The position numbers were made by a program, and so were the translations under genes. Shown piece by piece: positions 14,313-27,565 of a stretch of DNA of 64,000 bases. Under the pieces are notes generated by a model. The model saw nothing but the letters and a program-made list of their open reading frames with translations, was not told where the DNA came from and ran no database searches. Position 1 is the first letter of the stretch. Each line of letters opens with the position of its first letter. Origin of the DNA: Strigops habroptila (Eukaryota; Chordata; Aves; Psittaciformes; Psittacidae); contig NC_044277.2 in the NCBI RefSeq assembly GCF_004027225.2, forward strand, positions 93,384,283 through 93,448,282, in the 5' to 3' direction.

Positions 14313-14799
14313 GACAGATAATGTTAAGTTTCCATGATTTTCGTACTTCTGAATATTAATAATTCATTTTCTACCTATGCATACATATTCGTCCACTTGC
14401 AGAGCTCTTGGGGGTTTTTTAACTGTGTTGATGTAGATCTGATCTGAGAATTAAACTTCTTTAACTTTTTTCACTACAAGGACAATTCCAATTTTCTTGT
14501 CATTTCACCTGCTGAGAGGAAGAGAGTTTTTTTTCCTTTACGGGGATGAAAAATTATTTTCTGACATCTCATGTGTCGTGCCACTTTTTCCTTTAAGAGT
14601 TAAAGACCATATGCAAGTTTAATTCTGCTTTATCTTTTCTTTACATTGCTTGCTGACCCTGCTTACTTACTGCTTCTTAGTATTTTCGGTCTTAATTTTG
14701 TTTGTAGTCCTTTATCTGACTCTTGCTGTTCAGGTTGTATCACATGAATCCACAGAAAGCTCTCCACAAACTGCAGGAGCTGCTTAAAAGTAGGATGTA

Positions 14800-15480
14800 A
14801 GAAGGGCTGTCCTAGCCCAGACTAAAAAAGATCTATCTAGTCCAGTATCCTGGCTCCAAAAGTGATGAAAAGTGGTGAAAGGTGGAGTATGATTACTAAA
14901 GATTATTATAAAATTACAAGCATGTAGTGATGGCTACCTGCCTTCTATTCCCAGCTTCTAGTGATGTTACTTCCAAAGTCAAGAGGTAGAGTCTATTTAA
15001 TAGTTCCTAATTGATGAGTTTGCCCAAGAGATTTTTAACTCTGGTCAAATTCTGTAAACCACAACATTGTGTAGCAAGGAAATTCGAAGTTATTAACATG
15101 CTATATGAAGAAATACTTCTGGTTTATTTGTTTTGAATCAGCTAATTATTTCATGCATCCTTGTTCACTGCCTTTTGTGATACATAAACTTCTATTCCCT
15201 GTTTGACCTGTCTTTGCTACCCATGGTTTAAGAGAGCGCTCTTCGTTATCTTCCCTTTTCTATTCACACTAATCCTAGTTTTGGTTTCTTGGAAATTGTT
15301 ACTGCTTAGTTTCTCTATTTCTTAGAAACCTGTTGATACATAATTTTCAGTGGTCTCTCCAATTTATTCTATATAAAGAAGGCTTCCAACAAGGGAACCT
15401 CCTAGAGTTTATAGCAAATAGGGATGCAGTTCACTGCCATGGCTTTCTCTCTCCTGTGTACTCTTTCTATATCTTAGCAA
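14800..15480 (-). mobile_element. Ancient CR1-like element
   Basis: The plus strand shows a decayed antisense series familiar from old sauropsid CR1-like repeats: CTAGTCCAGTATCCTGGCTCC near 14,840, GAAGAAATACTTCTGGTTTATTTG near 15,107, AATTATTTCATGCATCC near 15,143, then TTATCTTCCCTTTTC. Divergence is high and boundaries are approximate. The match is from memory of the repeat pattern, not an alignment. Confidence 0.55.
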
Positions 15481-15849
15481 TCTACTGCTCCTGCTAACTC
15501 TTTTGCAGGTGTCCTGCTTATACAGAAAAGGCTTAACTACAAGTTGTTGACGGCCATTAATGTCTCTTTGGGCATATGATGTGTTTATGTTTTATGTCCT
15601 ATTTTCACCTTCAGCTTCTTGAGGGATGTAATCTTCTTAAATAAACTTCCTCTGTTTAACCATGGCAGCTTTTTCTGAACTTTTTACTCTGAGACCTTAC
15701 TCTGCTGGGAAGTATCATCTTCTTGGGGTTGTCACTTATGATACTTCTTTTACAGGCTTCCACTTTTTCTTAAACTTGATCACTACCATAGTGGATTTCT
15801 TGTTGGTTTTATTGGGATTTTTCAGTTCGTTTTGGTTTCAGGGGGGGTT

Positions 15850-15879
15850 TTTTATTATTATTTATTTATTTATTTATTT
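15850..15879. repeat. (TTTA)n microsatellite
   Basis: Preceded by a G7T6 run. The motif is TTA/TTTA repeated to about 15,879. Confidence 0.9.
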
Positions 15880-17418
15880 GCTCATGTATGCATAAGTCTA
15901 ATTTCCTTGCTGTTACTGTTAACGTAGCTGTTTGATACAGAAGGGGTCAAATGACAGGTGAGATGGCTTTCCTGGCCTGCTTCAAATTCTATGGCTGTGA
16001 ATGGGGTTTTTTTGCCCCATTATTTTACCTTTCATTTAAGATGGTGAGATTGTCTATGTTTTTCATGTTGTTCTGAACAAAATTTAAAACTGGAAGATGT
16101 TACCTTTTCTCTTCATGCACGACCTTTGTTGGTATAACTGATATAATTTAAACTATTTATCTTTTCCAAGACAAGGGGGAAATATTCAAGTTCTTCCACA
16201 CAGCTAGCAGCTGGGGAGTGTCAGTTACTTAACTCACAGGGCAGAGACTAGTGCATCACCTATTGATGCCCCAGCAACTGCCGTGTTGCATGCTGTGTGG
16301 GACAACATTGCATGGGGTGCTCAGCTGCCCACTGCAGTATTTTGGAGCAGGACCAAAGGAATCCTGGCCTTCCAGAGAGGCCGGGGTTTACAGTTTCTCT
16401 CTGACCAAGCTCCCTGGGACAAGTACCACCTAGAACTCTTTTGTGAAACTGCAATACACATTAATAATTACCTAGAGACATATGGGAACTGGGCAGGCTG
16501 TTGCATGAGGCATGCTAACTTAAAAAAAAAGCCAAATTCAGGGAAGTAACTTGTGAGAGTGCTACCAAAAAGTATTTGTCATTCTAAAATATATTTTCCT
16601 AGTGCTTTTGCACTTGATTAATGGATTTACCTTACCTGAAATGTACTCTGAAAGGCTGTGGCAGTTCAGCAGGCAAGAAAACTTCAGCCAACAGATACAT
16701 ACTTGTAGCTATATCTGCAGTGATGATAGCTAACCTAAAGGAAAGGAAAAGGCAGTGACTTTTATATGCTTCTGGAGGAAATTAAAACTTGAAAAAAACT
16801 TTTTTTCTAAATTTACATGTTGGAGATGCCAGGGGAAATGTATTTAAAAGCAAACATGCATCCCTGGTATAATTATGGTATCATTTGTGTGGTTGTTGAG
16901 CGGGGCTAACAAAATGCACCACCTATTTTGTTATCAGCTCTTACATCAAGCTGTTACAACAGCAGTAAGTAGGCAAAATGTAGGAACTATCCCCATTTTC
17001 CTTGGAATGTGCCCTACATTATCAAGTATGACAAAAGTGTTATAAAGGAGCCATTATGGTGTTCACTGAATTGCCTAAGGACAGCTTTAATAGACGGAAG
17101 GGCTCAGTTCTGTTTTGGGGCAGTGCAAGGTCATACTGTCCCCTTTATGAAACATACTGGGAAGGTCACAAGCACCATCAACCTCAGAGAATTTAAGACA
17201 GTAGTGTAATTACAGTAATATACAAATGAGTGAAATTCTTGTTTCAAAAGACTTGTCTTCTCCCATGCTCCATTTTAGTGAAGAGGCTTTACACCTAGGC
17301 AAGCAAACTCTTGAAACCTAGTTTTATCCTGATCAATGTGCCTGTCTTGCCCCTTGAGGACTTTAAGAATCCATGAAACCTTCAAGGTATCAAAAAAAAA
17401 AATGTTGCAGGATCAAGA

Positions 17419-17442
17419 TTTGTTTGTTTGTTTGTTTGTTTT
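17419..17442. repeat. (TTTG)n microsatellite
   Basis: About six uninterrupted TTTG units. Confidence 0.9.
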
Positions 17443-19697
17443 TCCTTAGAAATCTTTAGTGCTGAGCTGTTCCAGGACATAGGCAAAATAATCCCCTGCC
17501 AAGATGTGGGAATCCAATATGCCTGGAACCACTGAGGCTTCAGGTTACCTGGAAATTGAGAAAGACGATCTTAAATGTTCTTAAACATGATGAGAACAAC
17601 CCTTCTGTTTCAACAGAAACTAAAGCTTGCTGTCAAAGATCAAGCTGGAGAGAGAACATTCGCTGTACATGTTTTGAATTGGATAGTCTCAGTGCGGGAA
17701 GTATATTTGTCTCAGCCTAGAGCTTTAGGTAACTGCTTTTTGTCTCCGAGAAATCCCACTGTTCCTGTCTGGCCATCCTCCTTGTTTGTTAAGGACTGGA
17801 CCTAAGTTACCAAAGTTGCTGATGCTTGTGCAGTCTACCTTGTGCGGTGAGCCCCAAAGGCATATGAGTGAGAGCACAGTCTTTTGAGGTATTTTGCATA
17901 TTTAGCTCTCAGTGACATCAGACTAAAAAGCACCTATACATCCGCTTTAATGTCGTCTTTAGGACTTTCAAAGCAGTTCTTCAATGGCACAGACCAGAGC
18001 AGCTGCAATAGTTTGTAGTCAGTAAGAGACTAAAGTTGTATTTAGTAGTCTAAAATAGCTTTATTGCAACATTGCAGTGATATCATCCAAACTGAGGTCT
18101 TTATAAAGTGCAGTCTTGTTTGCCAGACTGATGTTAACATGCATGATTTAAATGATGACACAAGCAAAACTTCTGCTCTAAAAAGGAGAAATTAAAGATA
18201 CCAAAATATTATCTTTCCTCTTGCCAATGAGAACATCTGGCATGATGGGTTTACTGAACAAAAACTTTGTCCAGCAGACACAGGTTATCATTTTCAGGGC
18301 TTTCTCTCTGAAATGCTGGATTAACAAAACTTGCTAATTTTTTTATTTCAAAATTGGAGGGTTTGTGTCTTTCATCTGGTCAAATTTAGCGTAAAAGTGA
18401 AAATAATATCAAAGTTACAGGCACCACAGGGAGACTGTTAATGTGGTAACAAAGGGCATTCGGCCAGTTAAAATAATAAAAGACTATACAGCTTTCCCAG
18501 TGATGGCTGGAGCCCAATAAGTACTTTCCAAGTAGAGCCACAATATGCCTTTCCAGATTATGTGGTTTGGCACAATTCAGAATGAGTAAACTTACTTTCC
18601 TACAAGGGAAAAATATAATTAACAGAAAAAACAAGGTCGTGCAGTATTACACTTTCAGTAAGCAATAATACACCATGGGCTGTACGTTCAACAGTCAATA
18701 TCCATACACCTTGGGCAGGCTAAGGCAGAGACAAAACAATGGCTCAATGTACAAAAAGATACATATATTATCTTGATAAACCTATGTGCAAGACTAAAAT
18801 GCAAATGGATGTTTTATTTCCTTACTAGAAAATTTTAAGGGAATATATATTCAACAATCGTGTATAGTACTCACACATTACTTTAAAAATACCCTTTCTG
18901 TTAACACTTTATACTTTTAAGTAATAAGTGGATTTGGTATTTTTCTTTTTATTTGAGCACGTGGGGTTTTGTGCTGCCACTAAAGGCAGAATGGTTTGGA
19001 AGAGTCTTTTTTTTTTTTTTTTCTTAACTGATTAAATTTGTTAAAAGGACTTTCAACCTGGATACTCACACTGAAAGCCTCTAAGAGTCTATTCTTATTT
19101 ATAGTAATCTACTTTGCAGGAATCTGGAAGTGACACAAAGCCTGCAAAGGCTCAACAAAGCTGAAAATAAAGTCACAGGTTTGGAAAAAAGAAAGAGCAA
19201 CTTCCAATTTGGAGGTGAACTTGCAAGTTATTTGTGAGGATATGTTTTCTTCTTCTCTCTTATTTTTGATAGTGTTTTTAAAACAAACAAGACTGTTCAG
19301 ATGAAGCTCAGGTAGAGAGGAAAATATGTAATACAAAAGAAAGCATGGTGACCCAGGGTAAGTATGTACTATGGTAGTAAAATGAAAACAGCCCTGCTGA
19401 GACATCTGGTTAATCTCTACTAGTGACACTGTTCATGAGAAAGCAGAGGAACATGCCAGGAGGAAGATGAAAAAAGAAAAAAAAATAAAACTTCAAAAAA
19501 ACAATTATGAAGAGGGGTGGGAACCACTCCCATCACCTGAAGCTTAGACCAGACCACACACATGAAAAGGAGTAACCCACGTGCAGCTCAAGCGCAGAAT
19601 GTGAACAGCCTTATCTCCCTTTTAACTCCATCGTTTTGCAGATATCGCGTATACTTATATAAGGAACTTGTAAGGGAGCAATTGATCTTCCCTTTTC

Positions 19698-21605
19698 TTT
19701 TTTTTTTTTTTTTTTAATGGTTAGGGTTGGAAAGGACCTGAAGACCGTCTAGTTCCAACCCCCTGCCATGGGCAGGGATGTCTCACCCTAGATCATGTTG
19801 CCCAAGGCTCTGTCCAGCCTGTCCTTGAACACTGCCAGGGATGGAGCGTTTACCACTCCTTTGGGCGTCCTGTTCCAGTGCCTCACCACCCTCATAGTAA
19901 AGAACTTCTTCCTTATATCTAACCTGAACTTCCCCCGTTTAAGTTTAAACCCATTACCCTTTGTCCTATCACTACATCCCCTGACAAAGAGCCCCTCTCC
20001 GGCATCCTTACAGGCCCCCTTCAGATACTGGAAGGCTGCTATGGGGTCACCACGCAGCCTTCCCTTCTCCAGGCTGAACAGCCCCAACTTTCTCAGCCTG
20101 TCTTCATACGAGAGGTACTCCAGCCCCCTTATCATCCTTGTGGCCCTCCTCTGGACTCACTCCAACAGCTCCATGTCCTTCTTATGTTGAGGATACCAGA
20201 ACTGTACACAATACTCCAAGTGAGGTCTCACGAGAACAGAGTAGAGGGGCAGGATCACCTCCTTCGACCTGCTGGTCACACTTCTTTTGATGCAGCCCAG
20301 GACACAGTTGTCTTTCTGGGCTGTGAGCACACACTGAAGCCGGCTCACGTTAAGTTTCTTGTCAACCAACACCCCCAAGTCCTTCTCTGCAGGGCTGCTC
20401 TGAATCTCTTCTCTGCCCAACCTGTAGCTGTGCCTGGGATTGCCTCGACCCAGGTGTAGGGCCTTGCACTTGGCTTGGTTGAACTTCATGAGGCTGGCAT
20501 TGGCCCACCTCTCAAGCATGTCAAGGTCCCTCTGGATGTCATCCCTTCCCTCCAGCATATCAACCAAAACACATAACTTAATGTCATCGGCAAACTTGCT
20601 GAGGGTGCACTCAATCCCACTGTCCACGTCACTGACAAAGATGTTGAACAAGATCGGTCCCAACACCAGCCCTTAGGGGACACCACTCGTTACTGGTCTC
20701 CAGTTGGACACTGAGCCATTGACCACAACTCTCTGCGTGCAGCCATCCAGCCAATTCTTTATCCACTGAGTGGTCCATCCATTAAATCAATGGCTTTCCA
20801 TTTTAGAGACAAGGATGTTGTGCGGGACAGTGTCAAACACTTTGTACAAGCCCAGGTAGATGACGTCAACTGCTTTGCCGCTATCCATCAGTTCTGTAGC
20901 CCAATCATAGAAGGCCAACAAATTGGTCAGACATGATTTCCCCTTAGTGAAGCCATGTTGGCTGACACCAACCAGCTCAATGTTTTTCATGTGCCTTAGC
21001 ATGCTTTCCGGGAGAATCTGCTCCAAGATTTTGCCAGGCACAGAGATGAGACTGACTGGTCTGTAGTTCCCTGGGTCTTCCATTTTCTGCTTCTTGAAAA
21101 TGGGGGTTATATTTCTCTTTTTCCAGTTATTGGGAACTTCACCTGACTGCCATGATTTTTCAAATATATTAGACAGTGGCTTAGCAACTTCATTTGCCAG
21201 CTCCTCCAGGACCCACAAATGAATTTCATCAGGTCCCATGGACTTGTGCATGTTCAGGTTCTCAAGATGATCTCAAACCTGATCCTCTCCTCCAGTGGGC
21301 TTAAGGTCTTCATTCTCACAGTCCCTGCGTTTGTCTTCCAAGACTTGAGTGGCATGGTCAGAGCACTTGCAGGTGAAGGCTGAGGCAAAGAAGTCACTGA
21401 GAACCTCAGCCTTCTCCAAATCCACGGTAGCCAGTTTTCCCGTTTCCTTCCAGAGAAGGCCTACATTATCACTAGTCTGTCTTTTGTTTGTGACATACCT
21501 ATAGAAGCCCTTCCTTTGTTATCTTTGACATCACTGGCCAGACTTAGTTCTAACTGGGCCTTAGCTTTCCTGACCTGATCCCTAGCTTCCCGGACAGGTG
21601 TCATG
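19698..21605 (-). mobile_element. CR1 LINE, 5'-truncated, about 1.9 kb
   Basis: CR1-type non-LTR retrotransposon in minus orientation. The 3' end is at the left (the strand complementary to GGTTAGGGTTGGAAAGGACC) and directly abuts an 18-base T run (A run in element sense) instead of the usual ATTCTATGA repeats. The right limit, near 21,605, falls in the middle of ORF2 sequence, so this is a typical 5'-truncated insertion; full-length CR1 is about 4.5 kb. Confidence 0.95.
19788..21251 (-). pseudogene. Broken CR1 ORF2 (reverse transcriptase) remains
   Basis: Three open pieces in the same minus-strand frame (21,251-20,787; 20,666-20,157; 20,135-19,788) carry the C-terminal half of a CR1 ORF2. 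The first holds the early RT blocks ([33 protein letters not shown]); the second the catalytic FADD box ([10 protein letters not shown]) and palm/thumb region; the third the distal part with the KFRLDIRKKFFTMRVVRHWN block. In-frame stops separate the pieces, one of them a TGA at 20,157-20,159 in a position that often arises from CGA. The endonuclease domain and ORF1 are missing by 5' truncation. The element cannot move on its own. Confidence 0.92.
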
Positions 21606-24600
21606 TTCCCGCATTAGCATGCATGGCACAGCAGTCCGTGCTGATGCACATCCCTAATTCCCAGAGCAGAATTTTCCCACTTTTGCTCTTGAATCAACAT
21701 GGCGCTCCTTACAATGTGAAATTGAAATTTACCATATCCTTCTGCTGTACATAGATCTTAAGCTTCTTCGCTTAAACAGATTAATCTCATTAGATACTGA
21801 GGTAGCTAATTACACGGTTTAACAGATTTATATGACTTGACTGTATAAAGAAATAGAAATAGTATAAAAATATGGAGATGACCAAAAATTTGTATGCCTT
21901 GACACAACTTTTTCTCTAAGTCTCCGTACTAATAAATCTTCTTTTAGGAAACAACAGATCTATTTTGCCCTTAGTCAGAGCTCCAAGAAATTTAGTGGAA
22001 AGAAACCCAATGCAAGAAATGGGAAGTAAGTGAGAAAAAAATACATCTCTATTTTACATAGAAAATATTTTCTGGATGCTTCTTCATATAGATGCCTAAC
22101 AGTATTTTATATTAACTTATTGATGAAGCCAGCTTCTCATAGAAAAATTAATTTTCTTAGCTTGGAAAAATATTACTGACTTTGATTTTAAAATAGCACC
22201 AGAAGAAACTGCACAAAAGGAAAAATAATTGTTTTATATTAAGAGAAAAATGCAAAGGGTAATTCTCTGCTCTTCACTGACATCCCCCCAAGCTATTTTA
22301 AATTACTTAACAACTATTTTCCATATAGCATCTGTATTAATGGCAAAATTATACTGTGTAAAAGAATATCTTGTCAGAGAAGTATACCATGTTTACCTGC
22401 AAAATCCCCTATACTTGCATACAGCAATTGTGTTTTCTCTCTCTTCTGTATATGTTCTTGCAATGCTTTCATCACCCATGTGGTTCCGTGTGTCCTCCAG
22501 CAGTATATTAAGCAATGTGATTGGTATCTGTCATGTGTAGTTTAATTCTTTCTTAATTAGCCTAACACGTCTGTCAGATTAAAATCAGTAGGATAGTATT
22601 AGCATCCACTACATGTTTTACTCTCTGTGACATGTTTCTCTTTGCAAGGCATTTTGCAAATCCACTTCCTTCAGCAACACAGGAAGTCTAAAGGATAGAG
22701 ACTAATCACAAAGCTTTGTCCCAGTTTGACAAATACTTTCACTAACTGCAACTAGAAAAAAAGAAAGAGGTGATTTAGGGGAAAGAACCACTTTTTGAAA
22801 TTAATTGGGTCAAATGATCATTTGGTTGCACCCTGCTACAGTGGAGGCATGCAAGTTTCTGATGTCTGAACATGTCTCAAATATTTCTAAAAAGATAGCA
22901 AATTATGGGTCAAGAGAAATAAACTCTTCTGACAGAAATATCAGTTCATTTACTTTTTGAAGCAACTATTTGAATATGCTAGCTTTACTTGACACCGTCC
23001 TTGGGATTTATAAAATCAAAGCCTTCCAAACTCAGCTTAATGAAAGGTATCAAGACTTCTTCCTCCTTTGGTGAAAGTCATCATGTTACCACTGAAAGAC
23101 ATTCAGACCTTACCTGCTAAGTATACCAGTCATTAGTCCACATCTATTAGCTCCACAGGGGTGCCCTAACCAGAATACAACATATTAAAAATTACTAATA
23201 ATGCATCAAAAGGTTAATAAGTTCACTTGCCCACTTCAACACCAAAGAAGGTATTATATAGCAGTAGTCAAGGAGGGCACATTAAGTAAAACTACCTTTT
23301 AATAACTTAATAAAATTATCCTGAAGAGATGCAAATTCCCTTTCCAATAATCAGATTTCCATCAAATTTAAAACTGACAAAAAGAGTTTTCAAGAATTCT
23401 GTAAAGCTGCATGCCCTAGCAGATAGCTCTTTTGAATATATTTTCTCATTCCATCACTCTTATAAAAAAAATAATAAAAATCTGTCATATGTTTTTTAAA
23501 TACTCTTTCTCCCTCAAAAAAAAAAAAAAAAAAACCAAAAAAAAAACAACCCAAACCAAAAATCTTTAAAACCTAGCTCATCTTTCTAAGAAACGGTGAA
23601 GCACTTGCTGGTAATTGTGGGAATACGCTAGTCTTCTCCTTGATGTAATTGTACAGCTAAAGGTGTTTTATAAATTGCTGGTTTCCGTGACGAATTAAGG
23701 AAATTTTGATTTTTTTCTTAAGGATTCAAAGCTTCTGAATACCTAGCTAGTTGAATTTTCAGTCCAAAATCTTTACCATGCGTCAGAAAATGTCAATGTC
23801 TTTTAAAACCGAAGAATAATAAACTCTTCATTCCAAAATGTCTGGCCCTTAAATGGAACTTTTACAACCACGTAGTATCAAAGTTTTTTTACTGCGAACA
23901 ACTCTAGAAGTATTGATGCAACAATCCTAATTATTTTGAAACACTCACGTAAAGAAAATATCACACTGCTGTTTCAAAGATACAAACTCTCTTAAGTCTC
24001 AAGTCTATAATTGTTACACCAACTTCAAAAACTAAGCAAAACCAAGAAACAGATCTACAGTAATGTGTGATTTCTAGGAAATTATGTTAATAATACTATC
24101 GCTATAGAGCACTCTAACACAGAGATTCTCCAAATTAATTTGCTTTAGATAACACCATCATTTTCTTTTCTATTGGTGGGGTAGACACAGTAGCTGCCAG
24201 TTGCATGCTAAGCTTCAGATACACACCGGAAAAGAGATTTGACTGCTTGGGCAGCAAATACAACCCAGAAAACTTTTCCCCAGCTTCTCTGGGGAGGAAG
24301 TGGTGGGCTGCATGTTCCCCCCATGCTCCTGTCATGCCACTTTAAAAGATTCTGTAGCTGCCTTTGGGAGCTCCTGCTCTAATGCATCCAAGTACTTTTC
24401 CCCCAACTAAAATGCAATATTCAAGCAGCTGTGAGTATACAAGACCAAAAAATGATTTCCCAAGGTCCTGCGCACATCATACCACCTTTATGTTCTATCA
24501 TATTACTCTGAAGCACTCGTGAAAATTTCTTATTCCTTAATACATAGTGCCTGGTGCTGTTGGTGTGCTGAATACCTCCCTTTGTCTTCCAACATTATTC

Positions 24601-25009
24601 TTTGCTATGTTTTTATTATGTTTGGCATCAATGTATCCAAAACATGTATTACCGTTGGAAAAAGCACATTAGAAACACACACTGCTAAACTCACTCTTAA
24701 ATGTGTAGGGTTGGCAGTGGATACATGCATTCAAGGATGAATTAAAAAAATCTGCTATAAACAGAAGCATATCAGTTGTAAACAACATAGGAGATGGATC
24801 TAGGTATGCATATTAGCTGATTGCAGGGTTATTAAGTCGCCAGTGGGATACACCCATGAAAAAGCAAATGCCATCCAAGGACAAACCAGTTAAGCTATTA
24901 CTTAGCAAAGCAGAGGAAAATATCTGTGCCGTTACTTGAGGCACCTGAGAGATCTAACACAGATTTTTTTCATCATCTTTATAGAGGATGAAACAGGTAA
25001 GGAAAGAAA
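21606..25009. other. Intergenic, no gene seen
   Basis: AT-rich unique sequence after the CR1 insertion, with an A-run/CCAAA repeat at 23.5 kb and an octamer at 23,329. No coding evidence. Confidence 0.6.
23516..23562. repeat. Poly(A) followed by CCAAA-type repeat
   Basis: A19 followed by a CCA(10)CAACCCAAACCAAAA tract. The same A-run plus CCAAAA pattern recurs elsewhere in the window. Confidence 0.9.
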
Positions 25010-25420
25010 AGAGCTTCAGAGATCACCAGAGAGGAGTCATTTTAAGAGCAGGGCTGCAAAATTTTTGCTTGTTTAGTCTAGCAGAAACAAAAGCTGATAC
25101 AGGAAATAATTATTTTATAAAAACACAATAGGGTGGTAAACAGTAGGCAAGGAAAAGAACTATTTACTCTAGCAGACAATGTTGGCACAAGAACAAAAAG
25201 GTATGATTTGGCTGTGAATAAATTTAGGCTGGAAATTAGAAAGTTTCTGACCATAAAAGTGGTGAGGTTCTAGAGTAGTTTTTTAATACAAATAGCAGTG
25301 ACAAAAAAGTAACAACTCAAGCTATGTAATGATGAAGATTGTTAAGTTCATGGAAAACGCTATCGGCATAGTTCCCTGGGTAAGTAAAGGACTGCATTTT
25401 GATCATCCAGGGCATTGTTT
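25010..25420 (+). mobile_element. Ancient CR1/L3-like element, 3' part
   Basis: Plus-strand fossil with the order expected of CR1-clade ORF2 ends: TTGCTTGTTTAGTCTAGCAG near 25,067, AATTTAGGCTGGAAATTAGAAAGTTTCTGACC near 25,221-25,252, GTGGTGAGGTTCTAGAGTAG near 25,260, and GTTCATGG after it. The reading frame is destroyed. It is much older than the copies with intact ATTCTATGA tails. Confidence 0.62.
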
Positions 25421-27521
25421 CCAGTGTTATGTTTGCCTATTTTCTGAAATGATGGGGTTAAAAATAAATAATATTTATGCATACAGTGTTAGAAATATTG
25501 CTTAAGCAAATGCCATCCATATGTAAATGATCTCTGTAATTAAGTTTGTGCTTTGCAACAAGAAAACAATTTAACTTGATAAATAGGTATCACGTACTTC
25601 AGTGGTTGGAAGCTAGTTCTTTTCAATGGGAAAGATGCAATTTGTCACATGCTAATTTTCTTGGAGTTTATAGTGTATCTTTCTACTATTCTTTTGCCTG
25701 GTTGTCTTCTTTTAGTCTTTCAAGTTCTAGACAACGGTTTTATCAGCATGTGTAAACAGAAATGGGAGACAGCTGGAAAGTAATGTCTGTTTATTTATAC
25801 CACTCTGGCCAAATTTAACTCCGGAGTTCCTCAGATGAGCATTTGCTGTTAGTCTAAAATAGTATTAGGAAAAGGAAAAAAACCTGATGATCACCATGGA
25901 AAGATGTAATCTGAATATCAGAAAGAAAGAAGCAAACATAAACCAAAGGTATTTGAGTTAGAAGAATAACCTAAAATTCAGGAAGGGTGTCCAAAGAAAA
26001 TGAGGAAGATGTTATGAAACTGATTCTAAAAACACAGACTTTGCTGAGATTGCAGTCAGAAGTTTAGCCTAGACACCCAAATTAAAGCACTTCTTAAGGT
26101 TTTCTTGTGCAGTCTCTGATGCTTGTAATAGCCCTACTATTAATAGCTAATAAATATGGTTCACCTAACACTGTAGTGTCTCTTGAAATTCAGATCCGTG
26201 GTATACCACTATGCCATCTGAACCATTACAGTTATTTAAAAACTAACCTACATTCTTTCATCAGCAAAGCCAAGCAGCAAAAGCAAAATAGAGGTATTCC
26301 CCTATTGGTGTCAAAATATAAACAAGTGACAGAACCCTGTTGAAAACCAAGCGAAATTATTGCATATGCATAGTTTAAAGTCATGTTAAAAATTCTTATT
26401 TGCAAGTGTATGTGTACAGATATGTACGTATATAATTATAAATGTATTTTTATCATAAGTTGTCATTTATATTCTTTGTAAGCCCACTTACAAAAGATTT
26501 ATTATGGAGGAAACTGTATTATCAACTGCAGTATGCATAGCTATTAGCTTATAGTTGGTACTTGCTTACCAAATATTGTGAAAATATGTCAAAACGTAAC
26601 AATAGATGAGAAACCATATGGATAAATGTCTTGACCAGATACTGGAGGACTATGGCTGTACCACATAGAGGAAAAGGGCTCATACAACCTCCCCACCTTG
26701 TTCCTCAAGGAGAAGCACCATTAGGTGGGCTGGCTGTAACAGAACTCACTCCATTTGCTGGAAGATCACAATAGTCCTGATGGCCACGATGCAAGTTGGA
26801 GAAATTTAGATAAACAAGCAAACATAGCCATTTTTCTAGCTTTGTTACTGACCAAGACCAAGTTATGCAAAGATGTAGTAAAAATGATGAAAAATAATTA
26901 AAAGTATGAAACTCAATTTTTGATTCACTTTAATTCACCTTTGTATGAAACTGTTTTTTTCCTTCTTCCTTTTTAACCCCTTCTTACTTATAGTTAGTAG
27001 CTATAAGTACTGAGCTATAGTAGCTCAGTAGCTTTTGCAACTAACAGGTAACTGAAGCTACAAGCCTGAAGGCCTCAGTAAGTTTTTTAGGGATAAAAGG
27101 AGCCCACATCATTCAGAAAGCAATTTCAAATTCTTTTTGTCTGAATTTGGCACTCAGATACCAGCCACGACACTTATGAGACACCTGTCAATTTTCAGTT
27201 TTTTTTCTTTACTTTTTACTTCTGCTTGCAGAGTACAAATGAGGTTTTTAATAGCGTTATGGTCTGGTTTAGAAAGACACATTGCTGATGAGGAATTGTT
27301 ATTTCTCCCTGTATGTGGCTCTTGGGAGGACACCATCACTTGTCTGTTGAACAAGTGATAAGGGACTGCTGAGGAATGTGTTTTCACTCTCTGAAGTCCA
27401 GTCTGCCCATCCCAGTAGCACCTAGTCAGCAGGTGGGACTTGGTAAAGTTTTACTATCACTTGTAAATAAATAGCTCTTGATTTAGCTTTTGAAAGTGAA
27501 ACTACACTTCCCAGGCAGGAG

Positions 27522-27565
27522 AAACAAACAAACAAACAAATCCAAACAAACAAAAAACCCAACCC
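27522..27565. repeat. (AAAC)n microsatellite with CCAAAC tail
   Basis: About five AAAC units, an interruption (TCC), more AAAC units, then AAAAAACCCAACCC. Confidence 0.9.

Larger units (their letters stand above)
8673..14799. other. Intergenic, no gene seen
   Basis: Unique AT-rich sequence with a T24 run, an A20 run and an octamer at 12,843. Slightly more GC-rich at 10,330-10,950. No supported coding region. Confidence 0.6.
15481..19697. other. Intergenic, no gene seen
   Basis: TTTA and TTTG microsatellites, T-runs near 19,010, and an octamer at 18,799. Frames are short and featureless. Confidence 0.6.

Noticed and set aside
19795-20676. Plus-strand frames over the CR1 element
   Set aside because: Shadows of the minus-strand CR1 ORF2.
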